Assembly: GCA_947247005.1 (NCBI GenBank)
Contig: OX365944.1
Coordinates: 21,985,501 to 22,049,500 of the forward strand
Direction: 5' to 3'
Length of the DNA: 64,000 nt
From: Spisula solida
Lineage: Eukaryota; Mollusca; Bivalvia; Venerida; Mactridae
Shown here: one piece after another, positions 52,691 through 63,616 of the stretch
How the letters are laid out: each line of letters begins with the position of its first letter
How positions within the stretch are numbered: the stretch's first letter is position 1
Made by a program: the position numbers and the translations under genes
The notes under the pieces: model-generated
Told to the model about the DNA's origin: nothing
What the model saw: only the letters and a program-made list of their open reading frames with translations
The model's database searches: none

Positions 52691-52939
52691 GGTTTAGCTG
52701 AAGCGTTTGTTAGCAGAATGAGGCCGAAAACCCGGTTACAAGCGCTTATAAAGGGTGCCTGTATACGTCACAATAGTCTACATTGGATGAGCAGTATAAA
52801 TTGTAACGGTCGATTGGCCTGGTGTGTAGTGACGATAAAAACTACACTCATGAGTAATAATAATAAAGTAATACAATAAAACCCGTGCATGATCGAGCCG
52901 AAATAAAATGGATTGAATTTTGATTGAAATTAATCCTGA
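52691..52939 (+). repeat. Shared right end, element 2
   Basis: Identical to 47670-47918 as far as I can read. It is followed by TTA and then by the tail of the U4 SINE. Confidence 0.9.
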
Positions 52940-52944
52940 TTACA

Positions 52945-53202
52945 TTAGATACAGGCATGTCCGGCGCTGCAAAAGTGCGCCCAGCTCTTATTTCGAATAC
53001 ACATCCTGGTTCTTTAATGTGCCCAGTGTATAGCACCGATACACAGCTTCGAGCAACTTTACCCATATACTTTGCATTACATACGGTCAGATATAGCGTG
53101 AAATATTATAAATATTTCAGAAATGTCAAGTTCCGTTACTGGGGATTGAACCCATGACCTCTGGATTGTCAGTCCAGAGCGTTACAACAGAGCTAAATCC
53201 AC
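52945..53202 (-). mobile_element. tRNA-derived SINE, U4 copy (fuller)
   Basis: On the minus strand: tRNA-like head from 53202 with A-box-like TAGCTCTGTTGTAACG and B box GGTTCAATCC, a middle section, the core GTATCGGTGCTATACAC then TTAAAGAACCAGG (53045-53003), and a tail with GGGCGCACTTTTGCAGCGCC to about 52945. About 260 bp. It is inherited with the unit, since U1 carries the same SINE at the same place. Confidence 0.8.
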
Positions 53203-53204
53203 TT

Positions 53205-56200
53205 TTATATTATTGTTCAAACTATTAAAGATAATAATAGCGGATGTTACTGAAACATTTGGAAGTGAGAATTACAAGACATCAAATAATGTGTATTATA
53301 TAACAACGTTACAATGTTATATTTCTAAACAGTTATGAGATTATAACATGACCAAACATCAACAAAAGTTAATTAAGATCGTGATAGTGAATATTTTGTG
53401 GGATGCAACAACTGACAAAAAAGCAGAATCACATAGAACGGTAGCCAATTTTAGTCACACATATGAAATAGCTCTTGCCTTCATAAAACATAGCAATGAC
53501 TCGCCAAACGTGCCCATAAACTTTCGTATGACAGGCATGCAAGGGGAATATAAAATGTTGGCTTGATCGTGTTTGCGTCTCAGATATACAAGGGTCGTTC
53601 ATGAAGTACATAGACGATCGCCATAGCGATGGATACAAACATACAGGCGTAATACGTTTTCCAGCAATATCGATCGACCGAGTAAACGAACAGCCCTCGC
53701 ATATAGTATTGCAATGTTGTTTAACGAGAGTAGCCAGACTATTCAGTCTAAATGATATGTACTTTACAATAATCTCGAAGTCGATTGCGCGATACATCAA
53801 AAAGCAACGTCAGATTTGGTTACAACAACTACATTCAACGTCGGAGTTCACCAAGTGTAAGCGCCCCTGAAATTCAGCGTGGCATTCTATACGGAATGCA
53901 GTCAATTTGCAACAGGAGGCGCATTATTTTATATAATTCTAATGGCTTAAATGGTTTTACCAGTGTTCTTTAATATATTAATACACAATTATCCTACCAA
54001 GAGTATATAAGTTCTTAAGAAACGCCTTTTGATAGACATTATATGTGTTGGCTAAAAATACAAACTAACATGCATGACGACGTACACATTGTTTTATATT
54101 AGCTTTCTGCTGCATTAGTAATTCAAGAATAGAATGCAACATGCCGACGTACATTTTGTATTTGCAAACATGCATGTTAAGTTTGTGTAAAAGAAGAAAA
54201 AGTAAAGAGGTTTAATGATATAACACATTTGTAATTTGTAACAAAATACGATTCCAGTCAAACAAAAAACCGCATGAAATTGAAATCACTTGAATTATTT
54301 GTTCGCATGAAAACTCATTTTGTGCATGCTCATATAACACCCCCTCTACTTGACTGAAAAACAACACGATTCGAATTCATATTTATTATCTTAATCCACC
54401 ACCTTAGTGTGTGTTGTTAAAAAACATCAAATCCCCACCGAAATCAGATCTTCTGTAGAAAACGTAAATTACAACCACTGAGTATTAAACATCTGATTTC
54501 TTTAACCACAAAGCATCATTAAATTCTCGAAAAATCAGTAACGCTAAACAATTATGTGTGATATTTTGTTATATTGATTACCATGTCAGTGTCTCACAAG
54601 CAAGACAAAAATCTATTAAACTTCAAGACAGATAAATAAATTCCAATCTTGCAATTTTAGAAACTAATTTATCGCTAACCTCCCACTTCTTTGTCGAAAT
54701 AAATGTGTTTACTAGATCGATTGACGCCAAAAATAATGAGGGTACAATGTACAACTGTTTTATCGTTTTATCATTTCGCCATTTGTACAGAGTTAAGAGA
54801 GAAATGTATTACGTCACCATGTGCGCGTAATTGTAACATTATAAAGAACAAAACTTTCAGCGGTTAAGTTCATTTTCTAGTTCGGTAGTTTGTCGGGCCT
54901 TGTGTATTGTAATTGTGGTATGTGATGTGTTTTATGTTTTCTGTGTTCGGCTGTTTAAGTTGAGTGTTGCCTTCCCAGTCCGAGTTTCTATTATCTTTTG
55001 CAAATTAATGTCAACCAAGACAAGACAAACGAGATAAGTTTGTAAAATATGCACGAACGTAGATGGACTGATAACTCAGACGAATGAGTTTGATGTATTA
55101 CTACACTTATACACGAGGTGTATTTACCGGAGACAAACGGATATGGCCGAGCTTTAACAATTGCCTTCTTAACATGTTAACGTCCCGATTCCTATTTTAG
55201 ATTTATCTTGTGTTATACCTGAACGTGAACAAGTAGCGGCATGCATTCATCTCTATTTTACCTAGATTGTACATATTAAAGGATATTTAGTTGTTTGGCA
55301 AGTTAATCATAAACATCAGGTTACCGACCAATTAGACGAATATAAATACAACTCAAATCAATCAAATAAAGAAATAATTTCTGAATATCTTGAATTGCTC
55401 AAATGATAATCATAGCTTAAACTTTTGCAGAGAATTCCTTAATTCCGGAATCTAGAATTCAGTGATATGTGGGTTGATTAGTTTACATATAAAATTGCAT
55501 AAAGTTTGGTGTATTTCCAAATAATCAGGAAGTTGGTGGGGTTAAATCAAAACCATCGATTAATTGGCATTTAATATAGTTCATTAGAACGTGAACGGAT
55601 TTTATCTTTTTACAAAAGGAGAGACAACGTACACTGTTTTAACACAGTCTGAATAACATGCTTTGCCATTGCAATGTTTTAGCTTACCGTCTAATTTCAA
55701 GAACCAAGCTGCAAATGCATGAAGAATGTGACGATGTATTTGTTGACGCTTATAAATGTGAAATGAGAGCAGAGTTTAAGACGAAATAACAGTTGAAAAA
55801 CATAGCTTGCATTTTTCAGCATATGTTCTTATAGAGGGCATTCTTCTTACCATCGACATTCCGCAATATGTTTGGATATTTTTCTCACGTGCACTATCCA
55901 TAGCAACCAGGTCACACAAGCTTGTAAAATCTTATCGTTTTCATACAGTTTCGAAAATTGCAAATTAGGGAAGTGTGTTGTCTCTTTATTCTATATTTAA
56001 CCGTTTTTTCGGTCAGATGAGTATATTTAAGTACAATGTATAAGAAAGCAATAATTTGTTAATTTGAATTTCCAAAAGATTAAAGATATGAACAGCCATT
56101 GGGACGGCTTTTAAATGTAGGTTTCAATTGTTAAAATGGAACGCACACCATGCAAAATTAAACGCCTATTGGCCGAGCTATAGGAAAATGCAAACAGACA

Positions 56201-56923
56201 TACATATATGCTATATCAGTGTAAATGTTGCGTTTTCAAAGCCGCTCAATGTACTATGTTTACTACGTAATTTTTTAGTCAATGCTGAAACAACATTTGT
56301 TGATTTTCCTCATCATTTCTGCTGACATATCCATTATGTATTCAAGCTGAACGCATTTTAAAGTCCATTAAACCAATTTGTTTGCCATGTTAATGTAATG
56401 ATTTTAAATAATGAATAACTTTCCCATTCTCTGGGATAGTTATCTGAATATTAAAACACTGATTCTGAGAGTGGGACAAAACGTTACATAGAGAAATGGC
56501 GAGAAACTGTAGCACGCAGAAGGTCATTTTTACAAAAACAGAGTCTCCTATAGGACATGATCAGGCCAATGACATTTTAGTGCTTATTCATACATATCTG
56601 CATTAATGTTAAAAGGAATTTCATAATATGTTTTATGTTTTAAACCAATTGGAACAGATATTTGAATCAATCAAAACGGATAAGTGCTATATCCGTAGCA
56701 CATTGTTTGATTTGGAACATGCCAGAAATATTGTAACGAATTCGACAGGAGGGTAGGAAGTTTCTCAACAGAATCAGACACAAAATGCACACAACAGAAC
56801 ACGAGCATAATATTACAAGAAACAACACTGCGTTCAATAAACGCTCATGTCTCGGTGGAAGCTGTGTCCAAAATAATTAGCTAGGTCGATCAGGGCCCCA
56901 ATTTTGTTGATATATTTGGGTAA
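53205..56923. other. U4 opening module and gene-free sequence
   Basis: Opening module (53205-53920), then the same non-coding order as U1 925-4000. A CTCGGYTG repeat lies at 54860-54990. Frames of 72, 89 and 123 codons are counterparts of those in U1 and are not accepted as genes. Confidence 0.55.
54860..54990 (+). repeat. Dispersed CTCGGYTG repeat, U4 copy
   Basis: Same block as 2221-2360, with TTCGGCTGTTTAAGTTGAG. Confidence 0.6.
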
Positions 56924-56924
56924 A

Positions 56925-57617
56925 ACCAAAGTTGTTGTATTTAAAAAAGGAGGCATGATCTCCAGAAATGAAAAATGGTTCTATAATGGTAACCCTATCG
57001 ATGTTGTTAGTGGGTTTAGTTATGTTGGTGTGTTTTTTTCAAGTCAGCTTTCCCTTTACAAAATGGCCGACAGTACATCATTAAAGGCTAAGAGGGTGTT
57101 TATGGCTTTTATAAAGATGTTTAATCACCTATTGCCTTACCAAAGAAATACATTCTTTAAAATATTTGATGCCAAGATAACTCCAATATTGGTATATGGT
57201 TCGCAGTTATGGGGTCTTACCCCTATTGATTCAGGTGAACGTATCCACCAGTATGCATGCAAGCGATTCATGAATGCTCCAGATCGGGCTTGTAATGCAG
57301 TAGTACTAGGAGATTGTGGCCGGCATAAAATGTTTGTACTTTCTGCCAAGAATGTCATCAAGTATTGGATTCGTATTTTGCGTATGCAAGAACACCGTTA
57401 TGTTAAAAAATGTTACTATATGTTAAGATACTTTGATAACATAGGATACAGAAACTGGGTTAGTAAGCTCAGGCTCCATTTATACAGTGTAGGATTTGGG
57501 TATCTTTGGGAAAATCAAAATGTAGAACATGTACCGATCTTCCTGAGCTTATATACCCAGCGTATGACTGATATAGACGCTCAGACTTGGTCATCAGCTT
57601 GTGAGGAAGCCAGTAAC
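56925..57617 (+). pseudogene. LINE reverse transcriptase, C-terminal part (broken)
   Basis: An open frame of about 230 codons with no start of its own; reading begins inside the element. Near the start it has the KTKVVVF stretch and an F-YVGV-F word (residues about 30-38). A PILVYGSQLWG word follows in the middle, then an ACKRFM and D-GR pattern and a KYWIRIL stretch. These are typical of the region after the catalytic palm domain in LINE reverse transcriptases. The catalytic YxDD part is missing because of 5' truncation. The frame ends at TAG (57618-57620), followed by a frameshift into the next segment. Not functional. Confidence 0.85.
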
Positions 57618-57625
57618 TAGGCGTT

Positions 57626-58018
57626 TATAGATTATACAAACCAGATATTGGGTTTGAATCCTATTGAGACATGATAGACAAGTCAAAATTTCGTAAAGCT
57701 TTAGTAGCTTTTCGAACTTCCTCTCACGAGCTGATGATTGAGAAGGGGCGGCATATGGGTCTTCCTAGAGATGAACGCTTCTGTATATATTGTAAATCTA
57801 TAGTAGAATCTGAATTCCATGTTGTAATGATATGTCCTTTGTATACAGATTTGAGAATGAAGTATTTACCAAACAAGTTTGTTGTACATCCTACATTACA
57901 TAAGTTTGTATTATTGATGAGTAATAAAAATGTACAAATCGTTAGAAACCTTGCAATGTTTGTTTACTTTGCTTTTGAAAAAAGGAAACACTGTATAGAT
58001 AAATTAACATATTATTAA
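57626..58018 (+). pseudogene. LINE ORF C-terminal end with CCHC zinc knuckle
   Basis: Continuation of the same ORF in another frame. Codons from TAT at 57626 read a YRLY-like segment, then a TGA (57665-57667) interrupts, then the frame runs open from 57668 to 58018. It contains C-X2-C-X8-H-X4-C (residues around 37-54 from the ATG at 57671), the knuckle that closes many LINE ORF2 proteins, then a PLY word and a YFAFEKRK stretch. One frameshift and one stop show the copy is dead or was inserted from a dead source. Confidence 0.85.
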
Positions 58019-58170
58019 TAGGTGGGTTTATTAGCAATGTTGTTGTTGTACATATGTAAACATCCATAACTATTTCATGCCATGTCAATGCTGTTGTATG
58101 TCTATTATTTCATGTATTTGTATGTGTTATGGCCGGAGGCCAATTGACAAATAAATATTGAATATTGAGA

Positions 58171-58973
58171 ATATTGGGTAATGTTGACTATGTGTCTTTG
58201 ATGGTTAACAAGTATGCCAAGTTTGAAAGCAATGTCTTGATGGACTGAAAATACTTGAGTTTTATAAACTTGAACGTTTTTGTTATTTCAATGGGAAGGA
58301 CGGACAGGATAATCACTGTATGCCTCCGCATCACAGATAACAAGTCACTAGACACAAGGGCAAACATAAACATGAGGTAGAACAATATGATATTGAACAG
58401 CTACAAAACACGACATCATGCTTTTTATCGAATTTGAGCAACTATGGTCCATATCAAACGAGACAGAAAGGTTTATTTTGTTATCAAACTGCCATTAGTT
58501 ATCAAATATCAGCATAATCAGATGAACATGGAAATTGGAAGTTCTGGCAATCAATGAAATATTCACTATCAAACATCTCGACAAATATCAATCTACCGAA
58601 TACATGACGGCATTTGAATTGTTTCTGTTCCAGCAAAAATAAAGTGCGTGAACTAGGTTGTAAAATCGTGCAAGCATATCTATAACGAATGCTGCAGTAT
58701 ATCTTGGATATACAAATTGATCGGTTATTCGTATATTCCTAACCGAAGCCATCACACAATCCATAGTTAAAAAGAAGCACTACTAAATTAAAAACTAAGC
58801 AATTATTCATAAAATCACAGTCGCAAACAGAATATGATATTTACTTACGTGGAACGTGTTCTTATCCCTTCGTTTCCCTTCATTCGTGCACTAAGAACTA
58901 TTGCTTGTGCGTTTAATAATGTATGGTTTATGAGCATAACGCTATGATATACCAACCATTAAATATTAAAGAT
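58171..58973. other. Gene-free unit sequence of U4 before the minisatellite
   Basis: Resumes the unit after the LINE and aligns with U2 24275-25088, sharing CCCTTCGTTTCCCTTC. No gene. Confidence 0.55.
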
Positions 58974-59800
58974 AGTTGCGTCTCCACAGCAGCTCTATAT
59001 GATGCTGAAACAGGCGTTGAGTCCCCACAACAGCTCTATAGGATATTGAAACAGGAGTTGCGTCTCCACAGCAGCTCTATAGGGTGTTGCAACAGGAGTT
59101 TGGTATCCACATCAGCTCTATGGGATGTTCAAATAGGAATTGCGTCTTCACAGCAGCTCAATAGTATGGTGAAATAGGAGTTGGGTATCCACAACAGCTC
59201 TATAGGATGTTGTAACAGGGGTTGTCAGATTGGTCTCCACAACAGCTCTATAGGATGTGGTAACAGAAGTTGTCAGATTGATCACCACAACAGCTCTATA
59301 GGATGTGGTAACAGAAGTTGGCAGATTGGTCTCCACAACAACAGCTCTATAGGATGTGGTAACAGAAGTTGTCAGATTGGTCTCCACAACAGCTCTATAG
59401 GATGTTGTAACAGAAGTTGTCAGATTGATCTCCACAACAGCTCTATAGGATGTTGTAACAGAAGTTGTCAGATTGATCACCACAACAGCTCTATAGGATG
59501 TGGTAACAGAAGTTGGCAGATTGGTCTCCACAACAACAGCTCTATAGGATGTGGTAACAGAAGTTGTCAGATTGGTCTCCACAACAGCTCTATAGGATGT
59601 TGTAACAGAAGTTGTCAGATTGGTCTCCACAACAGCTCTATAGGATGTTGTAACAGAAGTTGTCAGATTGATCACCACAACAGCTCTATAGGATGTGGTA
59701 ACAGAAGTTGGCAGATTGGTCTCCACAACAACAGCTCTATAGGATGTGGTAACAGAAGTTGTCAGATTGGTCTCCACAACAGCTCTATAGGATGTGGTAA
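58974..59800. repeat. Minisatellite, U4, with 48/51-bp higher-order array
   Basis: The first five units are of 41-bp type. From about 59215 the unit is 48 bp (TTGTCAGATTGGTCTCC, ACAACAGCTCTATAGGATG, TGGTAACAGAAG), or 51 bp where an extra ACA is present. Variants (TGTGG or TGTTG; TGGTC or TGATC; GTCAG or GGCAG) recur in blocks of four to five units, a higher-order pattern. Because 48 and 51 divide by three, both strands stay open for over 230 codons. These frames are not genes. Confidence 0.92.
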
Positions 59801-61496
59801 CTCGTTGAGTTATGTGTTTGGTGTCGACAGACAACATCTGGAAGCAATGCATTTCTACAAGTCACCGCTTCAACAATTTTATCATAATCCAGGGTGCTTT
59901 TTTGCCGAACGAGATAAAGGTGGACGGAAACGGAATTCAACTTAACAATGATGAAGTAAAGGTACCGCAAATTAAGCCGTTTTTTGATATATATTGTAAA
60001 TGTAAAGACGTAAAGTAAGCGGTAGTGATTCCGACAAATCAATGGCCTAATGATCTTTAAATACTTGCCTGTCTTCAGTAACAGATTGTCGAGCAATGAT
60101 TACTGGCAGAGAGGCTATTAATCAGTGAGAAAAGCACTTTTATAGAGAACAATCCAACAAGAATTGTCGGCTGAGAATCAATTCCATCCTGTGGTCTATC
60201 AGTCAATGCTCAAATGTCAGTATATCACTGCCAAAAAGGTCAACAATTAAACAATCGATCAAGAACAGATTTGTATTGTACTCTTATCATACGTGTGATT
60301 TACATATTAAGTGATTACTTTTATAAATGGTATTACACTACTATTTATTTATTTATACATACCATATTTATATACTAATTTCATGTATTTTTGCGTTCAA
60401 ATGTGCTGTACACTCAGGCTTATGACATGATTAATACAAAATGAAATGGATTCAAGCATGCAAATCAAAATGATGTATATATAATGTAACAGATAATTAT
60501 ACAAATATCTATTATGGACAAATTGATAAATCAACACATCCATCACGCACACAGGTAAGATATACAATATAAACTGTTAAAGTTGGCTTCGTAAGCTGAA
60601 TGGCCAGTCCATACGCGCATTTACTCCACCTACCGGTGTTCTGTGTTCACTACGCCAGCCCAACGAGTGGACACTTCTCACTGAACAACTAACAATCTCC
60701 TGCTCTGCACCAGATAATTCATAATCATTATTGCTGCAAAATAATCACGTGACGTCGTTCGACTAATGTCAGGGAGCCCATGATCGGCTATGTAAGAAAG
60801 AAGTGTCTCTTGTAATTGCCACTTCCCGTTTATGCCCAGCAACATGGGTTACACCAGCAACGTGCTGTAACATGCCACAAAATTCAAGTACACTAGTAAG
60901 TGAACTTTACAAAGTCTTATTTCAAAAGAATCTATCCCATCTAATATTCTGTTACTTTTTGTCGTTACAAGTATGCCCACAATCGGCAGTCATACTGGTG
61001 TGTTTTAGCCATGTTTACTAGATGGAGGTGGTCTAAAAACCTTAGCTAGACGCAAAAAAATATTCTCCATGACTACATGTGTTCAAAAGAGGAGAAATAT
61101 TTTATCATTGATTCTTCAGATTTTGATGTTTGGTTTTTGTCAGTTAATTATTCCTTCATAGGCTAAATTTCAACGTTTTCTTCTCCGAAAGCCGTACTTG
61201 TTGTCATACGCCATACTCAAGAACCATAACCAGGTATTACTAGTAATTGCTTTATGATAGCATCGTTTAATGTTTCCTAGTGTTACCAGTAATATAAATC
61301 AAAAGGATTCCACGTTGTGTGCTGTGTATGGTTGTTATTATTTAGACATTTCGGTCAAGGAAGACCCATAAAAGTGCAAGAACTTATTGCCGATGGAGTC
61401 GCGTGTTTTGTTGAATGTACATATACAGCAAGTAGAAGAGACCATGCGTGTGATACAAGGAATCCGGATGGGGTTCCCTAGCCCTTCCCGTACATA

Positions 61497-61541
61497 CCCT
61501 TGTTCTTTAACTAGCCCTGTGTATAGCACCGATACACACGA
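61497..61541 (-). mobile_element. SINE-type core domain, U4
   Basis: Minus-strand GTGTATCGGTGCTATACAC and TTAAAGAACAAGGG, the same core as 53003-53045 but with different flanks. U2 has the same copy at 27696-27742. Confidence 0.5.
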
Positions 61542-63346
61542 GACTACCTCTGTGTTAAAAACTAGTTCATCTCTAGTTGGGTGGGAAATACTGAAAAGCG
61601 TTTCCGAAATTGCCAATGCACCGATATTTCATACTAATCACCGCAAACATAACTACCCATCTACATCTATTGTAACAAAGCGACTGTCACATATTAAATG
61701 TGTTTTAAATATTTCGTCCGTGATTTCAGATTGTTCTCTCGCTTAAATCCTCAATGCACTCGTAAAGTAACATCATTGTATAGTAATGTATTGTTGTGTA
61801 TAACGTCAGTATACCAAAGCATGATTAAATATCCGTTAATAACCTTTGCTTGTGTTAATGGCCTATTTTTAACACTAAAATCTGCAAACATCCCGAAGGT
61901 TTATAACAAATTACCAAATTGAATGCAGTCAACAGAGACAATAGACATTATAAAGCAAATGATCCAGACGGCCAGACTAACCATATAAAGACTTCAACAG
62001 TTCACAATATGATTATGTATTCACATATGCATTGATCAGACGGCGTAGCTAATTAGCCGCGAAATCAATCATCGAGTGAACATATCCCAACATTTTACGC
62101 ATATAAGTAAACATTGTAATATCGCTGAGGACGTCCACATCAGAAACGAATGCATATTTGTCCCTTCGCGGAGAAACAAGTTGTTAAGGCATTATTTTCG
62201 CTCACGTATTGAATCTGCATACGAAACACATTTGGAGTTGAGGTGTCTTCGTAATTGAAATTCTAGCAAAGCAATGCACTTGCGTGCATACTTTTTCTCA
62301 TTGATTTTTGTTGGCGGTATGGTTTTGGCCATTTTTCAATGTGTAAATGTTATACAATGCCAATCATATAGTATTACAAAAATCAGACTACTCAGACACG
62401 ATGTATCTTCTAACAAAGTACTAAGATGCATTTTAACGATGCATCATATCCAATGGAACAGTTATGACTCATCACGAATAGCTTGAAGCACATGCGAGAG
62501 CAATATTGGCATGTTTCTATCATTGTGCATCTACACATACAGGAATATTACCACAGCAACAAACATCAAACCCCGAAAGGTGATGATAACCGGGAAATAT
62601 ACTATTATTAATTAAATCATTATTTTAAACGCCATCAATTTAATCCAGTGATAACATATTCGAGTGGAACATGGTTTCTCACTGACCGGCTGTATAATAG
62701 GCATATAATTGTATAATATTTCTAATAAACGTTTGCCCAGTCTGGGTTGTGATCAAAGTATAATGAAAAATCACGAATAATAAAAAGTACTCGTAAAAAC
62801 TACATTAGTTTTAGCATTAGGAAATACATACAATTAGGACCATTAAAGAGTAACTAAACGGAGACATTGAATACGATGTTGCAGGAGGTGGTGTTGTTTG
62901 ACGGAGATTTATAAAACAAAGTAAACGGATTGATCAATTACATTCAGTCCCAATAGTGTAATTATCTAGCACTGATAGTAATCGTTATGAGATAAATATG
63001 TAGACAGATTGACGGGCGGCTCATTGTCAAGAAAACAAAGATGCAGACGAAATAACCAGGAGTGAATTCCGTCATGGCAATCAGAAGCTAAGCTCCAAAA
63101 GAAACTCAACTGAGACATGGAAACCCACACAGGCTACAAATGTCTATATATATACTTGTATACGTAATATTGTTCGAGAAGAAGAATTAGACAAGAAAAT
63201 GTAACTGAACAAAAAACACTCTGCACTCGCATGACTATGTACTATGATGAATATTGACATTAAAAACAAACCTTACAGAATGCAATTTTGTGGTCTCTGG
63301 CTTTACAAAATAAAGCTCTGTTTCAATTTCATTTATCGCTGGCTTA

Positions 63347-63616
63347 AATTTATATGAATATCAAGGCGCTTCTTATGAGCCTATTTTCATGAAAATCGGA
63401 AGTGGTCAACAAACTGAGGTTGAAAAAGTTCGTTTGTCCATAAGACTTAGTAAAGAATAGTTTTCAGACAGTGATTTCTTGTTTTCTCAAAATATAGATT
63501 TTGTACTTACGACCTTCTAATTCTAAGCCAGCGATATGTGTCGTTCTAATTTAAACATACAAGATCCAGCATTCATCAACATCATCAGGATGATAATTAT
63601 ACTAAATACTTTGTTA
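63347..63616. other. 270-bp insertion in U4 containing an inverted copy of its flank
   Basis: U1 (near 11587-11600) runs directly from GGCTTA into TAGAGGC. In U4 about 270 bp lie between. Inside it, TAAGCCAGCGATA (63524-63536) is the exact reverse complement of the host sequence just left of the insertion (63334-63346). No inverted ends or coding frame. Confidence 0.65.

Larger units (their letters stand above)
47922..52939 (+). mobile_element. Hairpin-bearing element 2 (5,018 bp)
   Basis: Same left end as element 1 (47922-49098; three base differences and no indel seen) and same right end (52691-52939), but a 3.6-kb unrelated interior. TTA lies on both sides (47919-47921 and 52940-52942). 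It abuts element 1 exactly, so one element probably inserted at the other's end. No transposase frame is recognised in the interior. Confidence 0.7.
56924..58170 (+). mobile_element. 5'-truncated LINE retrotransposon
   Basis: A 1.25-kb insertion absent from U2 (empty site near 24275). ATATTTGGGTAA (56912-56923) before it and ATATTGGGTAA (58171-58181) after it form a target-site duplication with one extra T. It holds the end of a reverse transcriptase ORF, a 3' untranslated part with GGCCGGAGGCC, and an AAATATTGAATATTGAG tail of short repeats. The protein pattern suggests the CR1/L2/Jockey-type group; the clade is not settled. The 5' part was lost at insertion, as is usual for target-primed reverse transcription. 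Confidence 0.92.

Noticed and set aside
45798..52939. Helitrons
   Set aside because: The left end can be read as TC and the right end as CTGA, but there is no A before TC, no compact hairpin before CTGA, and TTA recurs at each boundary. Not excluded, only less fitting.
59148..59945. Frames of 254 (plus) and 234 (minus) codons
   Set aside because: Both are translations of the 48/51-bp minisatellite, open on both strands at once, with no start context or domain.
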